Part shown: piece after piece, positions 20,714 to 28,241 of the stretch
Layout of the letters: every line of letters starts with the position of its first letter
How positions within the stretch are numbered: the stretch's first letter is position 1
Assembly (NCBI GenBank): GCA_050692195.1
Contig: JBOGVA010000089.1
Location: 1 to 28,241 of the forward strand
Direction of reading: 5' to 3'
Source: JBOGVA01 sp050692195
GTDB taxonomy: Bacteria; Actinomycetota; UBA4738
Length of the DNA: 28,241 nt
Notes under the pieces: generated by a model
What the model saw: the letters and a program-made list of their open reading frames with translations, nothing else
Databases searched by the model: none
What the model was told of the DNA's origin: nothing
Position numbers and translations under genes: made by a program

Positions 20714-22386
20714 CGGAGAGCCGCCTGCATCTGGGGGAAGGCCACCCGGATCGCGGTTCCCTGGCCCGGCCGCAATCGAAGCTCCCACGTCCCGCCGGCC
20801 ATCTCGACCCGCTCGCGCATCGCCACCAGGCCGAAGTGGCCGGTCCGAAGCAGGCCGTGCACGGCGCTGGTGTCGAATCCCACGCCGTCGTCGCGGATGT
20901 CCAGGACGACCGACCGCTGGTCCCGGGACAGCAGGACCCAGACGTGGGAGGCCCCAGCGTGCTTGCCGATGTTGGTCAGGGCTTCTTGAGCCACCCGGTA
21001 CAGAGCGGTCTCCAGCTCAGGATCCAGGCGCTCCTCGATCGCCGACTCCATCGAGCATTCGATCCCGAGCCGGCGCGCGAATCCTTCGACTTGGTCCCTG
21101 AGGGCGGCTGCCAGACCTCGCTCGTCCAGGGCGGGGGGCCGGAGGCCGGCCATCATTCGGCGGAGGCTTTCGATGTTCTGTGCAAGCTCCTGCCGAGCCT
21201 CGTCGAGAACGCCGGTGGCGCCCGCGACCTGTCCGCGCTCCAGTCGCAGGTGTGCCAGATCGATGTCCAGGCCCAACTCCGAGAGACGCTGGATGGGACC
21301 ATCGTGCAGCTCTCCCGCGATCCGGATCCGCTCCTGCTCCGTCGCTCGAAGCGACCTGTCGAGCAGGGCCGCTCGCTCCGCCTGGGCATGTTGGAGCTCA
21401 TCGAGCGTTCCCTCCAGGGCGACACCCTGGGCGCGAAGCTCGACCACCCTGGCGGCGACCTCCCTCACCAGGCCTGCCATGCGCAGAACGACCAGCAGGA
21501 ACAGGACGGCGCAGCCACCCGCGATGACCGGTACGTGGATGTCGCTGCCCCGTGCGCCCTGGACGGCAAGTACGGCCACCGGGATGAGCGACGCTCCTGC
21601 CAGCAAGACGAGGCGGACTCGGGTGAGCCTTGTCTCTCGATCAGGGGCGGGCTCGGACAGCGGGCGCATCGCCGGATGGAGAGCGGCCGCACCCCAGAGC
21701 ACGTTGGAGAGGATCCATGCACCGTCCACCGGGTGGCCCGTGAAGTACGTGCCGTGCTGCGCCAGCACCGCGTAGACGGCGTCGGCGACCAGCAGGAAGA
21801 GGAGGCTCAGGCTGAGCAGGCGATAAGCGCCGGTTCGAGCCCCAGGCGAGATCAGGAGCCTCGCCGCCACGGCGATGAGCAACACGTCGCCCAGCGGATA
21901 TGCGATCGAGACGACCCGTTCGAGCCAGGACAGCGATGGGTCGTACGCGAAGGGAACCACGAGGTACACCCACAACAGGACGGTCAGTCCGGTCGTCACG
22001 ATCGCCGCGTCGATCAGGCTGGCCCGGTCGCGCCCGGGGATCCGCCCGCGAACCAGAAGGAGGAGCCCGACCGCGATGATGGGATATCCCGCGAGGTAGA
22101 AGGCGTCGGCGGCCGAAGGGAACGGCGCCTCTACGCGCAGGACCAGCTCGTAGTAGCTCCATGTCATGTCGCCGACCGCGAACGAGAGCACCCCCGCGGC
22201 GAAGAGGTACCAGGCCGCCCGCCTGCGAGGGCGATGCAGGCGCACGCCCAAGAGGATCGCTGCTACCGCGGACAGGTTCAGCGCGTCGTACGACAGACTG
22301 TGCAGGGCCAGCGACGGCAGCAGGAAGTATCCGCCCGTCGCCAGCGTGCCCGCCAGCAGGTAGGCAAGCCAGGGCTTCGGCCTCAC
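20710..22386 (-). CDS. Multi-membrane NarL-type sensor histidine kinase
   Basis: 558 residues from GTG 22386. About ten hydrophobic helices fill residues 5-305 with no large outside domain, so the signal is probably sensed in the membrane. A coiled linker leads to the HisKA_3 box EQERIRIAGELHDGPIQ (H361), then a GHKL ATPase with NIGKHAGAS, DDGVGFD and GHFGLVAMRERV. It phosphorylates the receiver encoded next. The open frame reaches ATG 22473, which would add 29 residues of non-membrane character and place the start next to the -10 box of the divergent gene; GTG 22386 is preferred, but neither start has a clear signal. Confidence 0.88.
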   Translation of the reverse strand: MRPKPWLAYLLAGTLATGGYFLLPSLALHSLSYDALNLSAVAAILLGVRLHRPRRRAAWYLFAAGVLSFAVGDMTWSYYELVLRVEAPFPSAADAFYLAGYPIIAVGLLLLVRGRIPGRDRASLIDAAIVTTGLTVLLWVYLVVPFAYDPSLSWLERVVSIAYPLGDVLLIAVAARLLISPGARTGAYRLLSLSLLFLLVADAVYAVLAQHGTYFTGHPVDGAWILSNVLWGAAALHPAMRPLSEPAPDRETRLTRVRLVLLAGASLIPVAVLAVQGARGSDIHVPVIAGGCAVLFLLVVLRMAGLVREVAARVVELRAQGVALEGTLDELQHAQAERAALLDRSLRATEQERIRIAGELHDGPIQRLSELGLDIDLAHLRLERGQVAGATGVLDEARQELAQNIESLRRMMAGLRPPALDERGLAAALRDQVEGFARRLGIECSMESAIEERLDPELETALYRVAQEALTNIGKHAGASHVWVLLSRDQRSVVLDIRDDGVGFDTSAVHGLLRTGHFGLVAMRERVEMAGGTWELRLRPGQGTAIRVAFPQMQAALR

Positions 22387-22473
22387 GTAAGTGATATCGG
22401 AAGCCGCGGTGCCAGCCGTTAGGCAGACCAACGGAGGATCGGCCCAACTCCCTCCCAGGCGTCGAGCCGGCAT

Positions 22474-22479
22474 TAGGCT
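22474..22479 (+). promoter_or_regulatory. -10 box of a leaderless promoter (mtrA-like gene)
   Basis: TAGGCT ends 8 bases before GTG 22488. It argues against the in-frame TTG at 22479, which overlaps the hexamer. Confidence 0.45.
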
Positions 22480-22487
22480 TGTGGCCC

Positions 22488-23168
22488 GTGGACGAGCGAG
22501 TCTTGCTTGTGGAGGACGATGCCTCCATCCGAGAGGTGGCGGCGATGGGCCTGAAGCAGGCTGGCTTCCGGGTCACGACGGCCGCCGACGGGAGGGAGGG
22601 TCTCCAGCGGGCCCGGCACGACCCGTTCGACGTGATCGTCCTGGACGTGATGCTGCCGTCGCTCGACGGCTTCGAGGTATGCAGGGAGATTCGCAAGGAC
22701 AGCCGGATCCCCATCGTCATGCTCACTGCCCGCACGGACACCGTGGACGTGGTCGTCGGTCTCGAGTCGGGGGCGGACGACTACGTGACGAAGCCGTTCG
22801 AGATGCCTGAGCTCGTGGCCCGGGTGCGGGCGGTGCTCCGGCGGTCCTCCGCGGCTCCCGAGGAGAACATGGTCTCGGTCGGCGAGCTCGAGGTCGACCC
22901 GGCCGGCTTCACGGCCCGGAAGGCGGGCAAGGACCTCTCGCTCACCGCCACGGAGTTCCGCCTGCTGCTGGAGCTCGCTCGCCGCCCCGGCCAGGTGTTC
23001 ACACGAGAAGTGCTCCTGGAGCGGGTGTGGAACTACGACTACCTGGGAGACTCCAGGCTGGTGGACGTCGCCGTACAGCGCCTTCGGGGAAAGGTCGAGG
23101 ACGACCCGGCCGATCCCAAGGTGGTCAAGACCGTCAGGGGCGTGGGGTACCGCCTCGAGCGGGGCTGA
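22488..23168 (+). CDS. mtrA: OmpR/PhoB family response regulator, MtrA-like
   Basis: 226 residues. The receiver shows LLVEDD, VLDVMLP with Asp53, MLTAR and YVTKPFE with Lys102. From about 130 a winged helix (TATEFRLLLELARRPGQVFTRE, then DSRLVDVAVQRLRGKVE and VRGVGYRLE) binds DNA. The DSRLVDVAVQRLR stretch and the following kinase and GerMN lipoprotein genes are the arrangement of actinobacterial mtrA-mtrB-lpqB, a system tied to cell division and cell-wall control in mycobacteria. Orthology is inferred from order and similarity remembered, not from alignment. GTG 22488 chosen from the -10 box. Confidence 0.85.
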   Translation: MDERVLLVEDDASIREVAAMGLKQAGFRVTTAADGREGLQRARHDPFDVIVLDVMLPSLDGFEVCREIRKDSRIPIVMLTARTDTVDVVVGLESGADDYVTKPFEMPELVARVRAVLRRSSAAPEENMVSVGELEVDPAGFTARKAGKDLSLTATEFRLLLELARRPGQVFTREVLLERVWNYDYLGDSRLVDVAVQRLRGKVEDDPADPKVVKTVRGVGYRLERG

Positions 23169-23186
23169 CCCGGTCGCCCGAGAGCG

Positions 23187-24644
23187 ATGGCCCGCCGCGG
23201 AATCCCACCGGGAAGACTTCGACGGCGTCTGACCATCGTGTTCCTGCTCGTGGCCGGGATCTCGGCCGGCTCGCTGGCCCTGGGCTCGTACCTGTTGGTT
23301 CGGGAGGCCCGGCTGCGGGATTCACTTGATCGGGCCGAGGAACAGACCCGCTTCAACCTCGTCTTGGCCCAGGGGGCGAGCTTCGGTGAGAGCGAGCTCG
23401 ACCCGCGGGAGTTCGTATCCGCGTACGAGCGCCGCGACGTTCACGCCGTGCTTCACGTCGGGAACGAGCGTTTCCCTTCCGACCCCTCGGTCGATCCGCA
23501 GACACCCTCGGGCGTCCGGGACCTGGTCCGGGCCGGGGAGATCGGCTACCAGCGCGTGGTGGCGTCCGATGAACGCTACCTCATGATCGGGGGCCGCCCC
23601 GCACGCTCAGATGCCGAGCTGTACTTCCTGTTCTCGGAGGAGCGCATCCACAGCGACCTGGTGCAGCTTCGCAACGTCCTCATCGCCGGTTGGCTGGCGG
23701 TGCTGGTCGTGGCGGGGCTCGTGGGGAGGAGGCTCGCCAGGGGAACGCTGGAGCCGGTTGCCCGGGCGAGCGATGCCGCCCGGTCGATCGCCGAGGGCCT
23801 GCTGGCCACCCGCCTCCCCGTCGAGAAGGAGGACGAGTTCGGGGTGTGGGCGGCGTCGTTCAACGAGATGGCCGAGGCTCTGGAGGCCAAGATCACGGAG
23901 TTGTCGGAAGCCCAGGCCAGGGAGCGGCGATTCACCTCCGACGTGGCCCATGAACTCCGAACTCCCCTCGCGGCTCTGGTCGGAGAGGCCTCGATGCTGA
24001 AGGAGCACATCGACGCCATGCCCCTCGAAGCCCGGCGCCCCGCGGAGCTCCTCGTCCAGGATGTGGGGCGCCTCCGGCGCCTCGTCGACGAGCTGATGGA
24101 GATCTCCCGCTTCGACGCGGGGCGGGAGAGGCTTCGTGTCGAGCCCCTCGACCTGCTGTCGCTCACCCGCGCGGCCGTTCGGGCCCGAGGGTGGGAAGCC
24201 AGGGTGGCCGTCGACGGGGAGGAGGTCAGGTTGTCGTCCGATCGCCGGAGGCTGGAGCGGGTGATCGCCAACCTGGTGGGAAATGCGCTCGAGCACGGGG
24301 GCCGCGACCCACGGGTCCGGGTTGGGCCGGAGGGGGCCATGGCCTACGTGGAGGTCCTGGATCGGGGGCCGGGCATACCGCCTGAGCACCTCCCCCACCT
24401 GTTCGAGCGGTTCTACAAGGCCGATCCCGCCCGTTCGGGGACCGGGAGCGGCCTGGGACTGGCCATCGCCATGGAGAACGCGAAGCTCCTCGGCGGGGAC
24501 ATCGAGGTGTGGAGCGAGGTGGGCGTGGGGTCCCGGTTCACCTTCCGGATCTCCGTGGCCGAACCGTTACAAGAGGGTGAAGGAGCCGTGTCGTTCCTGG
24601 ACGACGATGGGGTGCACAGTCCATCCAAAGGAGGAACACCATGA
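23187..24644 (+). CDS. mtrB: HAMP sensor histidine kinase, MtrB-like
   Basis: 485 residues. One membrane helix at about 15-38, an outside sensor region of roughly 125 residues, and a second helix at 163-180 (VLIAGWLAVLVVAGLVG) are followed by a HAMP linker (about 181-235). The HisKA box is RRFTSDVAHELRTPL with His255. The ATPase part has NLVGNALEHGG, DRGPGIP, FERFYKAD and GTGSGLGLAIA. It should phosphorylate the regulator encoded 18 bases upstream. Its stop overlaps the lipoprotein start by four bases (ATGA). The outside domain is of unknown ligand. Confidence 0.9.
   Translation: MARRGIPPGRLRRRLTIVFLLVAGISAGSLALGSYLLVREARLRDSLDRAEEQTRFNLVLAQGASFGESELDPREFVSAYERRDVHAVLHVGNERFPSDPSVDPQTPSGVRDLVRAGEIGYQRVVASDERYLMIGGRPARSDAELYFLFSEERIHSDLVQLRNVLIAGWLAVLVVAGLVGRRLARGTLEPVARASDAARSIAEGLLATRLPVEKEDEFGVWAASFNEMAEALEAKITELSEAQARERRFTSDVAHELRTPLAALVGEASMLKEHIDAMPLEARRPAELLVQDVGRLRRLVDELMEISRFDAGRERLRVEPLDLLSLTRAAVRARGWEARVAVDGEEVRLSSDRRRLERVIANLVGNALEHGGRDPRVRVGPEGAMAYVEVLDRGPGIPPEHLPHLFERFYKADPARSGTGSGLGLAIAMENAKLLGGDIEVWSEVGVGSRFTFRISVAEPLQEGEGAVSFLDDDGVHSPSKGGTP
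24627..24634 (+). promoter_or_regulatory. Strong Shine-Dalgarno site of the lipoprotein gene
   Basis: AAAGGAGG, 6 bases before ATG 24641, inside the kinase coding region. It is the best ribosome site in the window and contrasts with the leaderless unit-leading genes. Confidence 0.8.
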
Positions 24645-25558
24645 AGCGCCTCACCCTCATGATCGTTGGAGCAGGGCTCCTGGCCTCGGCCTGCGCCGGG
24701 AGGGGGGCGTCCTCGCTCGGCCCCGCCCCCGCCGGTGACGGATCGTCCCCGACCCCGACCCCCACGAGCAGCCCCACCCGCCCCACCACGTCGCCGCCTT
24801 CTCCTGTCCCGCCGAGCCCATCGCCTCGCAACCCCTACACCTTCCAGGCCTGGTTCGCCACTGACTACGGACAGGGCCACCTCTTCGTGACGAAGAGGAC
24901 CGACGAATTCAGTGCGGGTGTCGCCCGCCTTGCCATGAACGCGCTGCTCGACGGCCCTTCGGAGGTCGAGGAGGGTGCCGGCATGTTCACGGCCATCCCG
25001 TTCGGCGTCGACCTCCTCGGGCTCGACCTTTCTTCGGATGGCGTGATCACCGTGGATCTCAGCTCGGAGTTCGAGCTGGGAGGCAGTTCTTCAGTCGAGA
25101 CGATGCGCCTGGCCCAGGTCGTCTACACGCTCACCCAGTTTCGGACCGTGAAGAGCGTCCGGTTCGCGATCGAGGGGAGGCCGGTGGACGTCTTCGGCAG
25201 CCAGGGGATCGACGTCGATCCCCCCAGGACACGAGCTGACTATGAAGGCCTCCTTCCCGCCATCGTGGTGGAGAGTCCCTCCATCGGCGAGCGCGTCTCC
25301 AGCCCGGTGACCGTCTCCGGGACGGCGAACGTGTTCGAGGCCACGGTCAGCCTGAAGATCCTGGATGCGAGTGGCAGGGAGATCGCCCGGACGTTCACCA
25401 CCGCCACCTGTGGGACAGGTTGCCGTGGTGCCTACTCCGTCTCGGTCTCGTACAACGTAGACCGCGAGCAGCAGGGGACCATCGTGGTCTTCGAGAGTTC
25501 GGCCGAGGACGGCTCCGAGATCAACGCGGTGGGGATCCCGGTCACCCTGACCCCGTAG
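24641..25558 (+). CDS. GerMN-Gmad2 lipoprotein, LpqB-like
   Basis: 305 residues. A basic start, a hydrophobic core and LASAC (Cys18) form a lipoprotein signal peptide; the -3 residue is Ala rather than the commoner Leu. A Pro/Ser/Thr-rich wall-spanning linker (about 20-65) precedes a GerMN domain (67-190: TAIPFGVDLLGLDL, ITVDLSSEF, VVYTLTQF). It ends in a Gmad2 immunoglobulin-like domain (205-305: SPVTVSGTANVFEATV). LpqB, the third gene of the MtrAB operon, also has GerMN but then a beta-propeller, so this is a shorter architecture. It is probably anchored outside the membrane and influences the kinase. Lnt in this window would acylate Cys18. Confidence 0.88.
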   Translation: MKRLTLMIVGAGLLASACAGRGASSLGPAPAGDGSSPTPTPTSSPTRPTTSPPSPVPPSPSPRNPYTFQAWFATDYGQGHLFVTKRTDEFSAGVARLAMNALLDGPSEVEEGAGMFTAIPFGVDLLGLDLSSDGVITVDLSSEFELGGSSSVETMRLAQVVYTLTQFRTVKSVRFAIEGRPVDVFGSQGIDVDPPRTRADYEGLLPAIVVESPSIGERVSSPVTVSGTANVFEATVSLKILDASGREIARTFTTATCGTGCRGAYSVSVSYNVDREQQGTIVVFESSAEDGSEINAVGIPVTLTP

Positions 25559-26699
25559 CTCCCCCGGCCAGGTGACGCCCGATCACCATCCGCTGGATCT
25601 GGTTCGTCCCCTCCACGATCTGTAGGGCCTTGGCTTCACGCATGTACCTTTCGACCGGATACTCCTGCATGTATCCGTAGCCCCCGTGCACCTGCACGGC
25701 GTCCGTGGTCACGCGCATGGCGGTATCCGAGGCCATCAGCTTGGCCATCGAGGCGGCGATGGTGTAGTCGCCGCCTTCGTCCCGGAGCTTGGCTGCCTCC
25801 CGGTAGAGCCTGCGGGATGCCTCGACCTGAGTGGCCATGTCGGCCAGCATGAACTGGAGTCCCTGGAACTCGATCACCGGCCGCCCGAACTGAGAGCGCT
25901 CCCGGGCAAATCGGACCGCCGCGTCGAGGGCGCCCTGGGCCAGTCCCACCGAGCACGCCGCGATCCCCAGGCGGCCCGAGTCCAGCCCGGCCATGGCGAT
26001 GGCGAAGCCCTGCCCCTCCTCCCCCACCAGGTTCTCGGCCGGCACGTCGCACCCCTCGAACAGAAGCTCCCTCATGGGCGACGCCTGCCAGCCCATCTTG
26101 TGCTCGACCTTCCCGAAGTCGAACCCCGGCCATCCGCGCTCGACGGCGAGTGCGGAGATGCCCCGAGCGCCTTGCCCTCCGGTCCGGGCCATGACCAGGT
26201 AGAACTCGGCCTCGCCGGCGTGGGTGATGAAGCGCTTCGACCCGGAAAGACGATAGGACCCGTCCTTCCGTTCGGCCCTGGTCGAGAGCGACGCGGCATC
26301 CGACCCGCTGGCCGCCTCTGACAGGGCGTAGGCTCCCAGCCAGTCTCCGGAGAACAGGCGTGCCAAGTATCTCTGCTTCAGGTCCTCCGATCCGAACTCG
26401 TGGACGCCGAACGCCGAGAGGTGATGGACCGACAGGCCGAGGGCAAGTGAGAGGAACCCGGCGGCGATCTCTTCCAGGACGGCCAGGTAGGTCAGAAAGG
26501 GCTGTCCGCCGCCGCCGTATCGCTCGTCGTAGGGGATGCCGCACAGCCCCATCCCCCCGAGCTGCCGGAAGAGATCGCGAGGGAACTCCTTCTTCTCCTC
26601 GTACCCCGCAGCCGCGGGGGCGGCGCGCCCGGCCACGAAGTCGCGGACGAGAGCCACGATCTCCCGCTGGTCATCGGCGAGGCCAAAGTCCCGGTGCAC
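25542..26699 (-). CDS. Acyl-CoA dehydrogenase
   Basis: 385 residues from GTG 26699. Family motifs: AYALSEAASGSDAASL (substrate/FAD loop), FITHAGEAEFYLV, RSQFGRPVIEFQ, QVHGGYGYMQEYPVERYMREAK, and the catalytic Glu363 in IVEGTNQIQ, the position used by short- and medium-chain enzymes. The enzyme removes two hydrogens from an acyl-CoA thioester, passing electrons to ETF. Chain length or branched substrate cannot be told. The frame is open to 26762, but TACTCT ends 9 bases before GTG 26699 and GGAG sits just ahead of it. Its 3' end overlaps the lipoprotein gene by 17 bases on the opposite strand. Confidence 0.93.
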   Translation of the reverse strand: MHRDFGLADDQREIVALVRDFVAGRAAPAAAGYEEKKEFPRDLFRQLGGMGLCGIPYDERYGGGGQPFLTYLAVLEEIAAGFLSLALGLSVHHLSAFGVHEFGSEDLKQRYLARLFSGDWLGAYALSEAASGSDAASLSTRAERKDGSYRLSGSKRFITHAGEAEFYLVMARTGGQGARGISALAVERGWPGFDFGKVEHKMGWQASPMRELLFEGCDVPAENLVGEEGQGFAIAMAGLDSGRLGIAACSVGLAQGALDAAVRFARERSQFGRPVIEFQGLQFMLADMATQVEASRRLYREAAKLRDEGGDYTIAASMAKLMASDTAMRVTTDAVQVHGGYGYMQEYPVERYMREAKALQIVEGTNQIQRMVIGRHLAGGATGSG

Positions 26700-26708
26700 G
26701 GTCTCCGA

Positions 26709-26714
26709 AGAGTA
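26709..26714 (-). promoter_or_regulatory. -10 box upstream of the acyl-CoA dehydrogenase gene
   Basis: TACTCT on the minus strand ends 9 bases before GTG 26699. It lies 62 bases from the divergent cysS -10 box. Confidence 0.4.
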
Positions 26715-26776
26715 ACAGCGCCATGTTGAAGGGGGTGATCGCACCCGGCCGTCCCCGGACACCCGGATCGAACCGC

Positions 26777-26782
26777 TATTCT
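26777..26782 (+). promoter_or_regulatory. -10 box of a leaderless promoter (cysS)
   Basis: TATTCT ends 6 bases before ATG 26789, with no ribosome site between them. The start itself is secure from the conserved N-terminus MRLYNSLSRE. Confidence 0.55.
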
Positions 26783-26788
26783 TCGGAC

Positions 26789-28192
26789 ATGCGTCTCTAC
26801 AATTCGCTCTCCCGGGAGGTCGAGGAGGTCAAGCCGGCCGACGGCCGGACCGTGAAGATGTATGCCTGCGGCCCGACCGTGTACCGGTATGCGCATCTGG
26901 GGAACATGCGGACTTATCTGCTCGGCGACCTCATCCGCCGGATCCTCCGGTTCGAGGGCCTGGACGTCTACTACGTGATGAACATCACCGACGTCGGCCA
27001 CATGACCGACGACGTCTCGGACAGGGGAAGGGACAAGATGGACCTCGCCGTCGAGGACGAGGGCCTCTCCCCCGCCGAGATCGCCGAGAAGTACACCCAG
27101 GCCTTCCACGAGGACGCCGATGTCGTCGGGATCGGGCGGGCCGATCTCTATCCCAGGGCCACCGACCACATCGCCGAGATGATCGAGCTCATCGCCAGGC
27201 TGATCGAGCGAGGGCATGCCTACGAAGCCAATGGGAGCGTCTACTTCGACGTCCGTTCGGTCCCGGCCTACGGGAAGCTCTCGGGGAACACGCTCGACGC
27301 GCTCCGGGCCGGCCACCGCCAGGACCTGGAGATCGACCCCTTGAAGCGCCACCAGGCCGACTTCGCCCTGTGGAAACGCGCCACCGACCAGCGGCTCATG
27401 AAATGGCCCAGCCCCTGGGGCGAGGGCTTCCCCGGCTGGCACGTGGAGTGCTCGGCCATGTCGATGAAGTACCTGGGCCAGCGGTTCGACATACACACGG
27501 GAGGTACGGATCTCAGGTTTCCCCATCACGAGGATGAGATCGCCCAGTCCGAGGGGGCGGTCGGCCACCAGGTCGTCGGGATCTGGGTCCACGGGGGCTT
27601 CCTCCAGCTCGCAGGCCACAAGATGGCCAAGTCCGCCAGGAACATCACCCGGGTGACGGAGCTGGCCGATCAGGGCATCGATCCCCTGGCCTTTCGCCTG
27701 CTGTGCTTCGGGACCCGATACCGAAGCGAGATGGACTTCAGCTGGGAGGCGTTGGAGGGAGCGGACGCCCGGCTGACGCATCTCAGGCAGCGCATGGTCG
27801 ACTGGGCATCAAGCGGAGAAGCCGTGCCGGAGGAGCTTTCGGAGTGGGGGCAGGAGCTCGATCGCTGGTTCACGGATGCCGTGGCCGAGGACCTGGACAT
27901 GCCGGCGGCGCTCGTGGTCCTGAACCAGGCCGTCCAGACCGACAGGATCTCCGGCGGCGAGAAGTCACGTCTGTTGGCCTCATGGGATTCGGTGCTCGGA
28001 CTCGATCTGGAGCGCCTGGCGCACGAGGCGTGGGAGCCGAGCGAGGAGATCCAGGAGCTGGTCCGGCAGCGGGACGAGGCCCGCCAGTCGAAGGACTTCT
28101 CGGCGGCGGATGAGATCCGGCAGCAGCTGATGGCGATGGGCCTCGAGGTCATGGACACCCCGGAGGGCACCAGGGTCCGCCCCAGGCGCTGA
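26789..28192 (+). CDS. cysS: Cysteinyl-tRNA synthetase
   Basis: 467 residues, normal length. YACGPTVY (zinc ligand C27), YAHLGNMRTY (class I HIGH equivalent, H36-N39), GWHVECSAMS (second zinc ligand), FPHHEDEIAQSE (His/Glu zinc ligands), and KMAKS (278-282) in place of KMSKS. The C-terminal KDFSAADEIRQQLMAMGLEVMDTPEGT is the tRNA-binding end typical of CysRS, which argues against MshC, the shorter mycothiol ligase related to it. It charges tRNA-Cys with cysteine in the cytosol. The reading frame is open 143 codons upstream, but that part is only the shadow of the acyl-CoA dehydrogenase gene. Confidence 0.97.
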   Translation: MRLYNSLSREVEEVKPADGRTVKMYACGPTVYRYAHLGNMRTYLLGDLIRRILRFEGLDVYYVMNITDVGHMTDDVSDRGRDKMDLAVEDEGLSPAEIAEKYTQAFHEDADVVGIGRADLYPRATDHIAEMIELIARLIERGHAYEANGSVYFDVRSVPAYGKLSGNTLDALRAGHRQDLEIDPLKRHQADFALWKRATDQRLMKWPSPWGEGFPGWHVECSAMSMKYLGQRFDIHTGGTDLRFPHHEDEIAQSEGAVGHQVVGIWVHGGFLQLAGHKMAKSARNITRVTELADQGIDPLAFRLLCFGTRYRSEMDFSWEALEGADARLTHLRQRMVDWASSGEAVPEELSEWGQELDRWFTDAVAEDLDMPAALVVLNQAVQTDRISGGEKSRLLASWDSVLGLDLERLAHEAWEPSEEIQELVRQRDEARQSKDFSAADEIRQQLMAMGLEVMDTPEGTRVRPRR

Positions 28193-28202
28193 GTCCTTCT
28201 TT

Positions 28203-28233
28203 CCGCTCGCCTCACCGGGACCGGGTGGAGCGG
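28203..28233 (+). terminator. Hairpin after cysS, possible terminator
   Basis: CCGCTC (28203-28208) pairs with GAGCGG (28228-28233), and CACC (28213-28216) with GGTG (28224-28227), leaving a 4-base bulge. It begins 11 bases after the stop. No T tract follows in the window. Confidence 0.35.
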
Positions 28234-28241
28234 CCCCGCCC

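Noticed and set aside
26360..26788. Long open frame joined to the front of cysS
   Set aside because: Its residues are Arg/Pro/Gly-rich without any motif and lie opposite the acyl-CoA dehydrogenase gene. The conserved CysRS N-terminus and the -10 box place the start at 26789.
1..28241. CRISPR arrays, insertion sequences, tRNA genes and attachment sites
   Set aside because: No regularly spaced repeats, transposase motifs or tRNA-like cloverleaf sequences were seen on either strand by reading.

Overview
The window is about two-thirds G+C, densely coded, and reads as a chromosome segment of a high-GC actinobacterium (Actinomycetota). The lineage is inferred from a fused apolipoprotein N-acyltransferase/polyprenol-phosphate mannosyltransferase (the Lnt-Ppm1 arrangement known from mycobacteria), a DUF4193-type acidic zinc-ribbon protein, and an MtrA-MtrB-LpqB-like trio. 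No 16S rRNA, tRNA, insertion sequence or CRISPR array was recognised. Species cannot be told from the sequence; an uncultured deep-branching lineage would fit.

Layout. 1-885: 3' part of a PLP amino-acid decarboxylase. 952-3462: class III cyclase fused to a STAND ATPase. 3548-4965: vapBC pair, small membrane protein and an orphan PIN toxin. 5112-7801: Lnt-Ppm1 fusion downstream of a DUF4193 gene. 7849-8262: about 410 bases without a gene but with several strong hairpins. 8263-10960: nurA-herA. 11033-11707: second vapBC. 11742-12257: nitroreductase. 12431-16161: sbcD-sbcC. 16167-19605 (minus): kamA, yjbQ and a YtcJ-like amidohydrolase, with a divergent Lrp-type regulator at 19735-20187. 20216-22386 (minus): multi-membrane histidine kinase and an HTH-less receiver. 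22488-25558: OmpR-type regulator, HAMP kinase and GerMN-Gmad2 lipoprotein. 25542-26699 (minus): acyl-CoA dehydrogenase. 26789-28192: cysteinyl-tRNA synthetase.

How genes work together. NurA (nuclease), HerA (translocase), SbcD (Mre11) and SbcC (Rad50) are the four parts of the archaeal-type DNA end-resection machinery. Here they lie on one strand within 8 kb, interrupted by a toxin-antitoxin pair and a reversed nitroreductase. Lnt acylates lipoproteins, and a predicted lipoprotein client (24641-25558) is in the same window beside its two-component system.

Regulation. The most general pattern is that ten transcription-unit-leading genes have a TANNNT hexamer ending 6-9 bases before their start codon, which is the geometry of leaderless mRNAs. 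I used this to move several starts downstream of the longest possible reading frame (nitroreductase, yjbQ, lrp, mtrA, acyl-CoA dehydrogenase). Genes inside operons instead have Shine-Dalgarno sites or overlapping stop/start codons.
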